Source: Ketobacter sp036337295 (GTDB lineage: Bacteria > Pseudomonadota > Gammaproteobacteria > Pseudomonadales > Ketobacteraceae). From it: a stretch of DNA of 64,000 nt. The notes beneath the pieces were generated by a model. That model saw nothing but the letters and a program-made list of their open reading frames with translations. It searched no databases and was not told where the DNA came from. Of this stretch, positions 42,826 to 51,690 are shown piece after piece. The stretch spans positions 1-64,000 of the forward strand of contig JAYZEN010000012.1 in assembly GCA_036337295.1 (NCBI GenBank), in the 5' to 3' direction. The position numbers and the translations under genes are program-made. Each line of letters starts with the position of its first letter. The stretch's first letter is position 1.

Positions 42826-45243
42826 CTAGCCCTGTTTGAAGAAACTCAGCTCCTGGTGCATTTTGCTGACCTGATTCACCATAGATGTGGTGGCGGCGGT
42901 GGCCTGCTCCATCAGGGCGGAATTCTGTTGGGTGGTTTCATCAATGCTGCTGATGGCCTGGTTCACCTGCTGCACACCCACCAGCTGCTCGGAGGCCGAG
43001 GCCGCGATCTCGGACACCTGTTCGGTCACCTTCACCACCTGGCTGATGATCTCCTCCAGGGTCTCGCCGGATTTGAACACCATCTGGGTGCCGGTTTCCA
43101 CTTTGTCCACACTGTCCTTGATGAGTTGGCCGATTTCCTTGGCGGCAGCGGCCGAGCGTTGTGCCAGGTTGCGCACCTCACCCGCCACCACGGCGAAGCC
43201 GCGACCCTGGTCCCCGGCGCGGGCAGCTTCCACCGCGGCGTTCAGGGCCAGTAAGTTGGTCTGGAACGCGATCTCGTCGATGGTGCCGATGATGTCGGCG
43301 ATCTGTTTGCTGGAGCTGGCAATGGCGCTCATGGCCTGAATGGCGGCGTCCACCACTTCTTTACCCTGGGTGGCGGCTTCCTTGGCGGTCTGGGCGGTGC
43401 GGTTGGCATTGCCGGCGTTGGTGGTGCTCGTGTTCAGTTGCGCGGTCATCTGTTCCATGCTGGAGGCGGTTTCTTCCAGCGAGGCGGCCTGGCTTTCGGT
43501 GCGGCGGCTCAAATCCAGGTTGCCGCTCTGGATTTCGGTGGCCCCCACCTGGATGTCGTTGGCGGCGGTCTGGATGCTGGCCACCAGATTCTGCAGGCGA
43601 TCGAAGGTGGAATTCATCGCGCTCTTCAGCTGATCGAACTCGCCCTGATACTGGCCCACAACCCGTTGACTGAGGTCGCCTTCCGCCAGCGCCATCAGGC
43701 AACTGCTGATTTCATTCACCGCCAACTTGCGTTCGGTGACATCGGTGGCGTACTTCACCACTTTATAGGGTTTGCCGGATGCATCGAAGATGGGGTTATA
43801 AGAGGCCTGAATCCAGATGCGGCGCCCGCCTTTGGCAATGCGCTCGTACTCTTCGCTGAAAAACTCACCCTTATTGAGGGCTTTCCAGAAGGCCCGGTAT
43901 TCTTCCGACTGGGCATAGGCTTCATCCACAAACAGGCGGTGGTGTTGGCCTTTCACTTCCTCCAGGGTGTAGCCCATAGCCTGCAGGAAATTGTCGTTGG
44001 CGTGGCGGATGATGCCGTTCAGTTCAAACTCAATGACCGCCTGGGAGCGGGAGATGGCGTTGAGCTGGCCTTCATAGTCGGCGTTACGCAGTTTGTCCTC
44101 GGTAATGTCGGTGGCGTATTTCACGACTTTCACCGGCTTGCCGTTCATGTCCAGAATCGGGTTGTAGGAGGCTTGAATCCACACTTCCCGCTGATGTTTG
44201 CCAACACGCTTGTACTCACCGGTGAAATGCTCGCCTTTATTCAAGGCTTGCCAGAACGCCTGATATTCGCTGGATTGACGCTCTTCCGGCGCCACAAACA
44301 GGCTGTGGTGTTGGCCCTTGACCTCATCGAGCGTATAACCCATGGCTTGCAGGAAATTGTCGTTGGCGTGCTGGATGATGCCCTTCAGATCGAACTCAAT
44401 GACCGCCTGGGAGCGGGAGATGGCATCAATCTGACCGGAATAATCCGCGTTGATCAGGGTTTGCCGGGTCACGTCGGTGGCAAATTTGATGACCCGATAG
44501 GGCTTGCCGCTCTCGTCCAGGATGGGGTTATAGGTGGCCTGAATCCAGATCTCGCGCCCGTCTTTGCCAAAGCGCTGGAAGGTGGCGGATTGAAACTCAC
44601 CCCGGCGCAAGCGGTTCCAGAACTCCCGGTACTCGGCGCTTTGCCCGTATGCCTTGCCCACGAACATGCGGTGATGGTGGCCCCGGATCTCCTCCAGGGT
44701 GTAGCCCATGGCGTCCAGAAAGTTTTGATTGGCTTCGAGAATGTTGCCGTCCGGGTCAAACTGAATCACCGCCTGGGATCGGTCCAGTGCGTCGAATTGA
44801 CTCATCAAAGCCTGCCGTTCCCGCTTTTGCTCGGTGACGTCCACGGCGAATTTCACAATGCGGGTAATGTTGCCGTCGGCGTCCAGTACCGGATTGTACG
44901 CGGCCTGAATCCAGACCTCGGTATTGTCCCGGGTGCGCCGTTTGAATTCACCGGACTGAAACTCACCGCGCCGCAAATTCTCCCAAAACGCCTGATATTG
45001 GGGGCTGTCGGCATCCTCTTCACTGAGGAAAATGCGGTGGTGCTGGCCCTGGATATCCTGCAGTTGATAGCCCATCAGCTGCAGAAAGAGTGGGTTGGCG
45101 TCGAGGATGGTGCCATCCAGCTCGAATTCGATGCGGGCCTGGGTCTTGTCCAGTGCCTGGAGTACGGCCTCCTGCCGGGCTAGCTGGTGCTCGGCCTGCT
45201 GCAGGCGGGAGCCAGTGAAGCGTTCGATGATGTTCGCCAACAT
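42826..45243 (-). CDS. Soluble chemoreceptor with four tandem PAS domains
   Basis: An 805-residue methyl-accepting protein without membrane spans. Four PAS-PAC units of about 122 residues begin near 25, 147, 269 and 391. Each reads like RSQAVIEFxxxGxIxxAN, LxAMGYTLEEVKGxHH, EVWIQASYNPILD and KVVKYATDVT. A signalling domain follows (about 510-805) with NLLALNAAVEAARAGDQGRGFAVVAGEVRNLA. The third and fourth units are most alike, suggesting recent duplication. The build resembles BdlA and Aer-like soluble sensors that bind haem or flavin and report redox or oxygen state. The cofactor is not evident from sequence. Confidence 0.92.
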   Translation of the reverse strand: MLANIIERFTGSRLQQAEHQLARQEAVLQALDKTQARIEFELDGTILDANPLFLQLMGYQLQDIQGQHHRIFLSEEDADSPQYQAFWENLRRGEFQSGEFKRRTRDNTEVWIQAAYNPVLDADGNITRIVKFAVDVTEQKRERQALMSQFDALDRSQAVIQFDPDGNILEANQNFLDAMGYTLEEIRGHHHRMFVGKAYGQSAEYREFWNRLRRGEFQSATFQRFGKDGREIWIQATYNPILDESGKPYRVIKFATDVTRQTLINADYSGQIDAISRSQAVIEFDLKGIIQHANDNFLQAMGYTLDEVKGQHHSLFVAPEERQSSEYQAFWQALNKGEHFTGEYKRVGKHQREVWIQASYNPILDMNGKPVKVVKYATDITEDKLRNADYEGQLNAISRSQAVIEFELNGIIRHANDNFLQAMGYTLEEVKGQHHRLFVDEAYAQSEEYRAFWKALNKGEFFSEEYERIAKGGRRIWIQASYNPIFDASGKPYKVVKYATDVTERKLAVNEISSCLMALAEGDLSQRVVGQYQGEFDQLKSAMNSTFDRLQNLVASIQTAANDIQVGATEIQSGNLDLSRRTESQAASLEETASSMEQMTAQLNTSTTNAGNANRTAQTAKEAATQGKEVVDAAIQAMSAIASSSKQIADIIGTIDEIAFQTNLLALNAAVEAARAGDQGRGFAVVAGEVRNLAQRSAAAAKEIGQLIKDSVDKVETGTQMVFKSGETLEEIISQVVKVTEQVSEIAASASEQLVGVQQVNQAISSIDETTQQNSALMEQATAATTSMVNQVSKMHQELSFFKQG

Positions 45244-45523
45244 GGTGGAATCCCTTCGTAATGACGGTGAAAAATGCTTTCGATTCTCATCTAAGTCTAG
45301 AAAGGGCTTCGGGGTTTCGCGAACCGGGGTGGGAATTACGGGCCATCAGGCCGGTTTTCCTGAATCACTTAGGTGGCTTGGCGCGCTGTTTGAGCGGGTT
45401 TTGCGCACAGTGACTCATTGGTTCAGACAATGCCATGTTTCTTGCCATTGCCAGATTAGTGCAAAAGCTCTAGAAGTGTCTCCTGTACCAAACCACACAA
45501 TTCTAACTACAGGGAGGCCAGCC

Positions 45524-46954
45524 ATGGGTGCTGTTCTGGAATCTGATAAATTGACCCAGGCACAGGGGTGGGCGGCGGATGCCGTATCACGACAGCGTGC
45601 ATTTTTTGAAACCGGGGTAACGCGAAGCTACGAGTATCGGGTGCAGCAGCTCAACAAGCTGCGGGCTGCCATTGTGAAATATCAGGGCGACATTCAGGAT
45701 GCGTTGAAGGCCGACATCGGCCGTCCGCCGTTTGAAGCCTACATTGAAATCAGCACCGCCGTTGAAGACCTCAAACACACCATCAAGCACCTGAAGAGCT
45801 GGATGAAGCCCAAGAAAGTGGCCACCACCATGTGGGCCCAGCCGGGTCGCAGTTACATTGAATCCACCCCGCAGGGTGTCACTTTCATCATGGGGCCCTA
45901 CAACTATCCTTTCCTGTTGTTGCTGCAGCCTTTGATCGGTTCCATCTCCGCTGGTAATACTGCCATCCTGAAACCCTCTTCACTGAACCCCACCGTAGCG
46001 GATGTGGTGGAGAAGATGGTGAAAGAAAACTTCAGCGAAGATTACATCAGCGTTTATAAGGGCAGCACCGAAGTGACCAACGAGCTGCTGGAGCAGCGCT
46101 TCGATCACATCTTCTTTACTGGCAGCCCGCGGGTGGGTCGTATCGTTATGGCTGCCGCCGCCAAACACCTCACCAAAGTGACCCTGGAATTGGGTGGCAA
46201 GAGCCCCACCATTATCCACAGCGACGCCAACCTGAAAATCGCAGCGCGCCGTACCCTGGCCGGTAAAATGCTGAACGTGGGCCAGACCTGTGTGGCGCCG
46301 GACCACGTGCATGTGCATGCGGACGTGAAGGAAGCCTTTGAACAGGAACTGGCGAACGCTGTGCGTGAGTTCTATGGTAATGATCCGGTCAACAGCCCGG
46401 ACCTGGGCCGCATGATCAACGAGCGTCATTTTGACCGGGTGGCTGCGCTGATCGACAAAGCCAAGATCCTGGTGGGCGGGCAAACCGACCGCAGCCAGAA
46501 GTTCATCGCGCCTACTGTCCTCAAGGACGTCACCATGGATGATGAGGTGATGCAGGAGGAGATCTTTGGCCCGGTATTGCCTCTGGTGACCTACCGCACG
46601 GTGGACGAATTGGTGGGTAACATCAAAAAACTGCCTGAGCACCCTCTCGCCCTGTATCTGTTCACCGAAAGTGAAGCGGTTGAGCGTCAGATCCTGGATC
46701 GGGTTCAGTTCGGCGGCGGTTGTGTGAACAACACCGTAATGCATGTGGCCAACCCGAACCTGCCGTTTGGCGGTGTGGGGGAAAGCGGTATGGGTTCCTA
46801 TCACGGTAAGAACTCGTTTGATGTGTTCTCCCATCAGCGCAGCCTGCTGCGGGCGACCACGAAGTTTGACCTGCCCATGCGCTATGCGCCTTACGCGAAG
46901 AAACTGCCGCTGATCGGTGACCGGCTGGAGCTGGTCAAGAAAATGATCAAGTAA
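45524..46954 (+). CDS. Aldehyde dehydrogenase, class 3 / coniferyl aldehyde dehydrogenase-like
   Basis: A 476-residue NAD(P)-dependent enzyme oxidising aldehydes to acids. The ATG at 45524 has AGGGAGG 8 nt upstream; the frame is open further left, but that part is not conserved. Motifs seen are GPYNYPFLLLLQPL, the cofactor site FFTGSPRVGR, the general base in LELGGKSP and the catalytic Cys in NVGQTCVAPDHV, plus EEIFGPVLPL. The length and lack of a long N-terminal arm fit the ALDH3 branch acting on fatty or aromatic aldehydes. It is monocistronic, with a terminator at 46968. Confidence 0.92.
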   Translation: MGAVLESDKLTQAQGWAADAVSRQRAFFETGVTRSYEYRVQQLNKLRAAIVKYQGDIQDALKADIGRPPFEAYIEISTAVEDLKHTIKHLKSWMKPKKVATTMWAQPGRSYIESTPQGVTFIMGPYNYPFLLLLQPLIGSISAGNTAILKPSSLNPTVADVVEKMVKENFSEDYISVYKGSTEVTNELLEQRFDHIFFTGSPRVGRIVMAAAAKHLTKVTLELGGKSPTIIHSDANLKIAARRTLAGKMLNVGQTCVAPDHVHVHADVKEAFEQELANAVREFYGNDPVNSPDLGRMINERHFDRVAALIDKAKILVGGQTDRSQKFIAPTVLKDVTMDDEVMQEEIFGPVLPLVTYRTVDELVGNIKKLPEHPLALYLFTESEAVERQILDRVQFGGGCVNNTVMHVANPNLPFGGVGESGMGSYHGKNSFDVFSHQRSLLRATTKFDLPMRYAPYAKKLPLIGDRLELVKKMIK

Positions 46955-46967
46955 ACCGGCGCACGAT

Positions 46968-46999
46968 GCAGCCTGAAGACCGCATTGGCTTCAGGCTGC
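46968..46999 (+). terminator. Terminator of the aldehyde dehydrogenase gene
   Basis: GCAGCCTGAAG and CTTCAGGCTGC form a perfect 11-bp stem with a 10-base loop, followed by TCTATTCT. Confidence 0.75.
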
Positions 47000-47202
47000 T
47001 CTATTCTGTAGCCGCCCCTCAGCCAATCTCATTATATATCCACTGTTCTGATTACCTCCTTCAAGCAATCCGCCCGAATCTCCTGACTGGTTAATCAGTT
47101 TTCTGCCCCGAAGGCGGGATACTGAATCGGTATCGCTACGCCGCCTGTGCTATGTTTGTAATGGGTTGTGGAATCTAATGCCAAGGTCTGGCAAGGAACG
47201 TT

Positions 47203-47643
47203 ATGAAATCAATTCAAATGATCGTGCTTCTAGTGTTGTGCATGCCCGTGGTGGCCAAAGCGGAAATTGACTGGAACGATGCCGACATCCAGTGGTATGG
47301 CTACGTGGACGGCATGCTTGCAGCAAAGCGGCAACAAAAGAATGTGATTCTGGTGGTGTACGCCGACTGGTGCTCAGTGTGTAAGAAGTATTCCAGGATG
47401 TTCCACGACCCGTCGGTTATCTCCCACAGTGATAAAGTGGTGCTGGTCCGGCTGAATCAGGATGAGGACGGGCACTATCTGAGCAAGTTCAGCCTGGATG
47501 GCAAATACGTTCCCAGAACTTATATACTGAATGCCGACTTTGAGGTGCAGCCGAGCCCGTTTAAATCGAAGAAATACGATTTCTATCTGCCGCCGAATAA
47601 CGTCAGTTATCTGGTGAATTTGATGAGTTCGTTGGAAAAGTGA
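47203..47643 (+). CDS. Periplasmic thioredoxin-fold protein
   Basis: A 146-residue protein with a signal peptide (IVLLVLCMPVVAKA, cut near 20). The mature domain has a redox-active CSVC in VVYADWCSVCKKYSRMF and the cis-Pro region KYVPRTYIL, matching the thioredoxin_7/DsbD-gamma-like family. It is likely to reduce or oxidise disulfides in the periplasm. It is the first of a row of small genes in the same direction. Confidence 0.82.
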   Translation: MKSIQMIVLLVLCMPVVAKAEIDWNDADIQWYGYVDGMLAAKRQQKNVILVVYADWCSVCKKYSRMFHDPSVISHSDKVVLVRLNQDEDGHYLSKFSLDGKYVPRTYILNADFEVQPSPFKSKKYDFYLPPNNVSYLVNLMSSLEK

Positions 47644-47702
47644 AGGATGTTGGGTCACAGTCAAACGTACCAAAGCCAAACACACAAATATAAGGAAGCT
47701 GA

Positions 47703-48239
47703 ATGCACTGCCCAAAATGCAAGAATGAATATTTGAAACCGACCAAGCTCGAAGAAGGGTTGCCGGTAATGGGTTGCCCCAAGTGTAACGGAGCTTTGCT
47801 GTCGCTTTTGTATTACCGGGACTGGTCAGAACGGGTGGTTGTCACGTCGGATGACGTGGTTGATACAGGAGAGATACGATCTGACGCTGACACCGCAACC
47901 GCGCTGGGCTGCCCGAAATGTAGCAGATTGATGACGAAATATCTTGTGTCGGGTGCGCTTAACACCCGACTGGATCTGTGTGGAAATTGTGATGAGGCCT
48001 GGTTGGATGGCGGGGAGTGGCAACTGCTGAAATCGCTGGAGCTTGGGAATGCGCTGCCCAGTGTGTTTACGGACAGTTGGCAACGAAAAGTGAGAGCAGA
48101 GCGTACGGAACTGGATCGGGTAGAACGCCTCAAAAAGAGGGTGGGCGAGGAGGATGCAGAGCAAGCTGTTGCTGTAAAAAAGTGGCTTGGTACGACACAG
48201 CACAAGTCCACGATCTTGCACTTTCTAGGATCTGATTGA
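47703..48239 (+). CDS. TFIIB-type zinc-ribbon protein
   Basis: A 178-residue soluble protein with cysteine pairs HCPKCKN at the start, MGCPKCNGA near 24, LGCPKCSRL near 70 and LCGNCDEAWLDGGEW near 92. The last, with WLDGGE, is the signature of zf-TFIIB-type ribbons found in many bacterial proteins of unknown role. The C-terminal 65 residues are charged and helical. It lies 59 bases after the thioredoxin-like gene and may be cotranscribed. Confidence 0.78.
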   Translation: MHCPKCKNEYLKPTKLEEGLPVMGCPKCNGALLSLLYYRDWSERVVVTSDDVVDTGEIRSDADTATALGCPKCSRLMTKYLVSGALNTRLDLCGNCDEAWLDGGEWQLLKSLELGNALPSVFTDSWQRKVRAERTELDRVERLKKRVGEEDAEQAVAVKKWLGTTQHKSTILHFLGSD

Positions 48240-48294
48240 AGCACCGTGTCTGTGTCATGCCTGTCAATAAAGAAACCATGAGAGAGTCGGTAAT

Positions 48295-48522
48295 ATGGAG
48301 TTCAGCAACGAGGAAAAAGAGGCTATAACCCAAAAAATTCAGAGCTATTTCAATGCCGAATTGGACAGTGATATAGGCCAGTTTGATGCGTTGTTTCTGC
48401 TGGATTTCTTCACGCGGGAAATCGGCCCGTACTTTTACAATCGTGGATTATACGATGCACAGGCGCTACTGGCGCAGCGCATCGAGGATATTGCTGAATC
48501 CATCTTCGAGTTGGAAAAATGA
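48295..48522 (+). CDS. DUF2164 family protein
   Basis: A 75-residue acidic protein matching DUF2164 along its length, with SDIGQFDALFLLDFFTREIG and YNRGLYDAQALL. The role of the family is unknown. Its stop codon overlaps the ATG of a 31-codon frame (ATGA). Confidence 0.82.
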   Translation: MEFSNEEKEAITQKIQSYFNAELDSDIGQFDALFLLDFFTREIGPYFYNRGLYDAQALLAQRIEDIAESIFELEK

Positions 48523-48614
48523 GTTTGGAGTGGGGCGAAAGCGTTGTGCTTGGCTATTCGATGGAAGACGTTTTTTCCAAGGATTATGATATCGATGATG
48601 AATTTGAGTGTTGA
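48519..48614 (+). CDS. Possible coupled 31-residue protein after DUF2164
   Basis: The frame opens at ATG 48519, sharing ATGA with the stop of the DUF2164 gene, and ends at TGA 48612-48614. The peptide starts MSLEWGESVVLGYSMEDVF and has a very acidic C-terminus ending FEC. The overlap would allow translation by restarting ribosomes. It has no recognised family and may be a chance frame. Confidence 0.4.
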   Translation: MSLEWGESVVLGYSMEDVFSKDYDIDDEFEC

Positions 48615-48683
48615 TGCTGAGCGCCTTCAAGCTTCCACCGGTCTGTTAAGACAAGCCTGCCGGCTATCCAGGTTGTTCAGCGC

Positions 48684-49166
48684 ATGACAATCGATATAGA
48701 GCATCATACTAAGATGGCGGAGAATCTGGAGTTGGGGGTTTTTGTCCAAGATTGCTGCCGGGGCTTAGATCCGCTTGGGGTGGGGTATGCAAAACTGTTT
48801 CATGCCAAAGGTCTGGAATCCGGAATGCTCGGCAGCGCGGCTGTGGCTTTGTTTGAATGTGGATTGGATGTTTACTTTTATGACAGTGAGAGAAAACGTT
48901 TCTTTCTGATCAATCTGGAAGACGTCGGGCATGTGATTGATTTGGGTTGTTCCCCTGTCAGGCTCTTTGCGCGGGCATTGATGTTGCGATTCGAATGGGA
49001 TGAAGACGCGCAGGAGGCCTCGGTGCTGAAAACTCAGGCTGAGAAATATGGATTTTCCCGTTTCGATGAGTTCCATCAAGAGTTCTATGCTGAATGGCTC
49101 AAGTCGCCCACTTACCCCGAATTCGAGCGATGGAAAATTCGCAAACTTGAGAGTTTGGATAAGTAG
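48684..49166 (+). CDS. Hypothetical protein, immunity-like context
   Basis: A 160-residue acidic, soluble protein with no signal peptide. It contains VQDCCRGLDPLGVGYAK, then VALFECGLDVYFYDSERKRFFLINLEDVG, and a C-terminal run of aromatic and charged residues. I do not recognise a family. Size, acidity and the two following immunity-like genes suggest it may belong to the same class, but this is inference. The ribosome binding site is poor. Confidence 0.55.
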   Translation: MTIDIEHHTKMAENLELGVFVQDCCRGLDPLGVGYAKLFHAKGLESGMLGSAAVALFECGLDVYFYDSERKRFFLINLEDVGHVIDLGCSPVRLFARALMLRFEWDEDAQEASVLKTQAEKYGFSRFDEFHQEFYAEWLKSPTYPEFERWKIRKLESLDK

Positions 49167-49206
49167 TTGGATGCAGGCTTTGATATAGTCGTGTAGAGGT
49201 GAGGTT

Positions 49207-49725
49207 ATGAATGTTTTGGAAGGTGCGGACCTGGTAGATGCGTTATACGAATCGGCCCTGCCTTGTATCCAGCGCTTTTTTGAACTTCACGAAGGAGAGA
49301 CTTTTTTTGGATTTGCGGTCGAGATCCTGGCGGAGGAGGGTAGCTTTATGCTCTGCGCCGCATCTGTAGAGTCTTTCCAGTCCACTATTGAAGAATATCT
49401 GCAAACCGGTGAGCCGATGGAGTCTATCCTGGGGGAGGACATTAAGTGGAACAATCAGGAGTGGAAATATTTCGATTTTAATCGGGAGTGCCAGCTTTGG
49501 AATGTCAGCTGGCAACCTGCTCGCAATCGCATCGATGCTTTCACGCTGGGGCTACGTACATTGGATGATGCGGATAGGGTGTTGGCTCAGCAAAAATTCA
49601 ATAAGATGTTTCTTTTGGCGGGTAAATCCACTTTCGAGAAGATCATGGTTTCCGGTGTGCTGGATTCAGTGAGGAAAACGGAAGATTTCAGAAGTTTTGC
49701 TTTCGAGCATCACGAGGTCTTTTAG
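49207..49725 (+). CDS. DUF4303-like (immunity-type) protein
   Basis: A 172-residue soluble protein. The N-terminal helix LVDALYESALPCIQRFFELH followed by FFGFAVEILAEEGSFMLCAASVES is like DUF4303, a SUKH-neighbour family found as immunity proteins in polymorphic toxin loci. GAGGT lies before the ATG. No toxin gene is adjacent, so it would be an orphan immunity gene or have another role. Confidence 0.6.
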   Translation: MNVLEGADLVDALYESALPCIQRFFELHEGETFFGFAVEILAEEGSFMLCAASVESFQSTIEEYLQTGEPMESILGEDIKWNNQEWKYFDFNRECQLWNVSWQPARNRIDAFTLGLRTLDDADRVLAQQKFNKMFLLAGKSTFEKIMVSGVLDSVRKTEDFRSFAFEHHEVF

Positions 49726-49736
49726 GGTCGCATTTG

Positions 49737-50201
49737 ATGAACTTCGATTTTGAAACAATTCAACCAGATGAATTTGGAACCTATGTCATTGCTTATCAGA
49801 GTGTGCTGTTGGGGCAGGAGGTGGAGCTCAGAGTGCCGTCTGACCATGGCAGGCTTTTCGATTGGCAGATTGAGGTGCTCAATCAATACTGCCAGATGGA
49901 AGCACGTTTGAAAGAAACTGTATATGACAGCATTCTAGGATACTATCTGGAACAGTTGCCCGACTTGCGTGAGCAGTTTGGCGACCAAGCTGATATTCGG
50001 GCACCACTCATTGAAAACGCCAGCCAGTTGACTCAGTTGATTACACCAACCGGTATCTGTATTGGGGAGCTGGAGCCTTCCGAAGAAGCAGTGGGTCTGC
50101 TGTTTGAATGCGTCTGGGAGCCAGAACATGGGCTGGGTGTGCTGTTAATGAATTGGTCCGTTGCTGAGGTTGGACATCAGGATGTCGCGTTTACCATCTA
50201 G
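49737..50201 (+). CDS. DUF6985-like (immunity-type) protein
   Basis: A 154-residue acidic protein starting at ATG 49737, preceded in frame by a TTG. The C-terminal pattern GLLFECVWEPEHGLGVLLMNW followed by VGHQDVAF resembles DUF6985, a domain seen in toxin-immunity neighbourhoods. It begins 11 bases after the DUF4303-like gene, so the two are probably cotranscribed. No partner toxin is visible. Confidence 0.55.
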   Translation: MNFDFETIQPDEFGTYVIAYQSVLLGQEVELRVPSDHGRLFDWQIEVLNQYCQMEARLKETVYDSILGYYLEQLPDLREQFGDQADIRAPLIENASQLTQLITPTGICIGELEPSEEAVGLLFECVWEPEHGLGVLLMNWSVAEVGHQDVAFTI

Positions 50202-50237
50202 GATGGCTGGTTTTTTAATATCACAAAAGGAATGGAT

Positions 50238-50687
50238 ATGATCAGAAGCGCTCAGGTTGAGGATGCCGCCCAGTGTTGTGAGGTCATCAGGGCCTCAATA
50301 GTGGAATTGTGCCAACAGGATCATCACGGCGAGCAAGCGCGAATAGATGATTGGCTGCAGAATAAAACCGTCGCCCATTGCGAGCACTGGATTCAGGACC
50401 AGGCCACCAACACCTTTGTCGCCGACGAGGGTGGGCAGGTCGTAGGGGTGTCCAGCATCAGCCACAGCGGGCATCTGTTCCTTCTGTATCTGCGCCCGGG
50501 AACGGTTGGAAAGGGCGTTGGGGCTCAGTTGCTGTCGGCGGCCGAAGACAGTGTGCGTGCGCTGGGCGTTCGCCATCTCACCCTGGAGAGCACCCTGACC
50601 GCCAAAGGCTTCTATGAACGCTTTGGTTATGTTTCCTGTGGGGCAACGGTACATTGTCTTAAATATGAAAAAGCGCTGAGCGACTAG
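50238..50687 (+). CDS. GNAT family N-acetyltransferase
   Basis: A 150-residue protein with the GNAT fold. MIRSAQVEDAAQCCEVIR opens it, and the acetyl-CoA loop motif is RPGTVGKGVGAQLLSAAED. LTLESTLTAKGFYERFGYV closes it. The second ATG (50238) is chosen because AAAGGA is correctly spaced from it and too close to the first. The acceptor is unknown; close relatives are often called PhnO/ElaA-like or YafP-like. Confidence 0.85.
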   Translation: MIRSAQVEDAAQCCEVIRASIVELCQQDHHGEQARIDDWLQNKTVAHCEHWIQDQATNTFVADEGGQVVGVSSISHSGHLFLLYLRPGTVGKGVGAQLLSAAEDSVRALGVRHLTLESTLTAKGFYERFGYVSCGATVHCLKYEKALSD

Positions 50688-50747
50688 TTGCAGCCACCCG
50701 CGCCTTCGTTAGAATTCAATCTTCCTGTCACGGCATCAGGCGATTCC

Positions 50748-51506
50748 ATGAACTCATTTTTTGCGCTCCTGTTGATTCTTGTGTCCGGGTGGGCCGTTGC
50801 CGAAGGCAATCCGATTGCCCATCTCTATCAATCGAAAGGGATCACCGGCTCCCTGCTCATTGAGGCAGAGGAGGGCGCCCCGCGATACGAGCACAACGTC
50901 AATGCCGCTGATCGATTCGTTCCTGCCTCCACCTTCAAAATCCCCAACACGCTCATTATTCTGCAGGAAGGCTTGCTGGAGGGGGCGGACGACGTCATTA
51001 CCTGGGATGGGGTTAAGCGGGAGTATGATCCCTGGAATCAAAACCAGACACTGGAAACGGCCTTTCAACGCTCCTGCGTGTGGTGTTACCAACGTTATGC
51101 CTTGCAAGTGGGCGACGTCAAATATCGCACGTATCTGGCGCAATTCGACTACGGCAATGGACTGACCGGACCAGACGTGTCGCGCTTTTGGCTGGATGGT
51201 GAATTGCGGGTTTCGGTGCAGGATCAGATACTTTTTTTGCGGAAAGTGGTGAACGAGTCCTTGCCCATCGCCCCACAGCACATTGAAACCCTGAAGGACA
51301 TCATGGAGTCCGATGACCAGCACGGCTTTACGTTATGGTCTAAAACCGGGTGGTCCGGACGGGATGGTTGGTTCGTGGGGTATCTGGTGGTGAACGGCCG
51401 CACCTGGTATTTCGCCAATCACATTGAAATAGAACAGCCCTCCGATTTGGTATTTCGAAAGCAGCTTACCCTGGCCGCCTTCAGGGTGCTCGGTATCATA
51501 CAATAG
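50748..51506 (+). CDS. Class D (OXA-type) beta-lactamase
   Basis: A 253-residue exported protein. The ATG at 50748 opens a signal peptide (FFALLLILVSGWAVA, cut near 19). Class D motifs are all present: STFK at residues 61-64 with the acylating Ser and carboxylatable Lys, SCV at 109-111, YGN at 135-137, and KTG at 199-201 within WSKTGWSGRDGWFVGYL. It should hydrolyse beta-lactams in the periplasm by an acyl-serine path. A penicillin-sensor role is less likely because no membrane domain follows. Two cysteines near SxV (110 and 113) are unusual. No mobile element adjoins it, so it looks chromosomal. Confidence 0.88.
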   Translation: MNSFFALLLILVSGWAVAEGNPIAHLYQSKGITGSLLIEAEEGAPRYEHNVNAADRFVPASTFKIPNTLIILQEGLLEGADDVITWDGVKREYDPWNQNQTLETAFQRSCVWCYQRYALQVGDVKYRTYLAQFDYGNGLTGPDVSRFWLDGELRVSVQDQILFLRKVVNESLPIAPQHIETLKDIMESDDQHGFTLWSKTGWSGRDGWFVGYLVVNGRTWYFANHIEIEQPSDLVFRKQLTLAAFRVLGIIQ

Positions 51507-51690
51507 CGCAAAGCTATCAGCTAAAGACTTCGTCTCATCAGTGATCTATTGCCGGCCAAAATTTCTGCCGCACATGGGCTTTGGCGGGCGTTAAAAAAGG
51601 CCCAGAGTACCGCTATTAACCGACCGCAGCTAGGGCTATAGTAATTCTGTGATACCCGGTTGCCTGAGTTAAGGCCCTAAGGAAAAGGTC

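Noticed and set aside
43438..45183. 581-codon plus-strand frame over the four-PAS receptor
   Set aside because: It is a shadow of the PAS repeats, with repeated segments caused by the real gene on the minus strand.
45095..45523. N-terminal extension of the aldehyde dehydrogenase frame
   Set aside because: The extension overlaps the chemoreceptor gene on the other strand and is not part of the ALDH family; the ATG at 45524 has a strong ribosome binding site.
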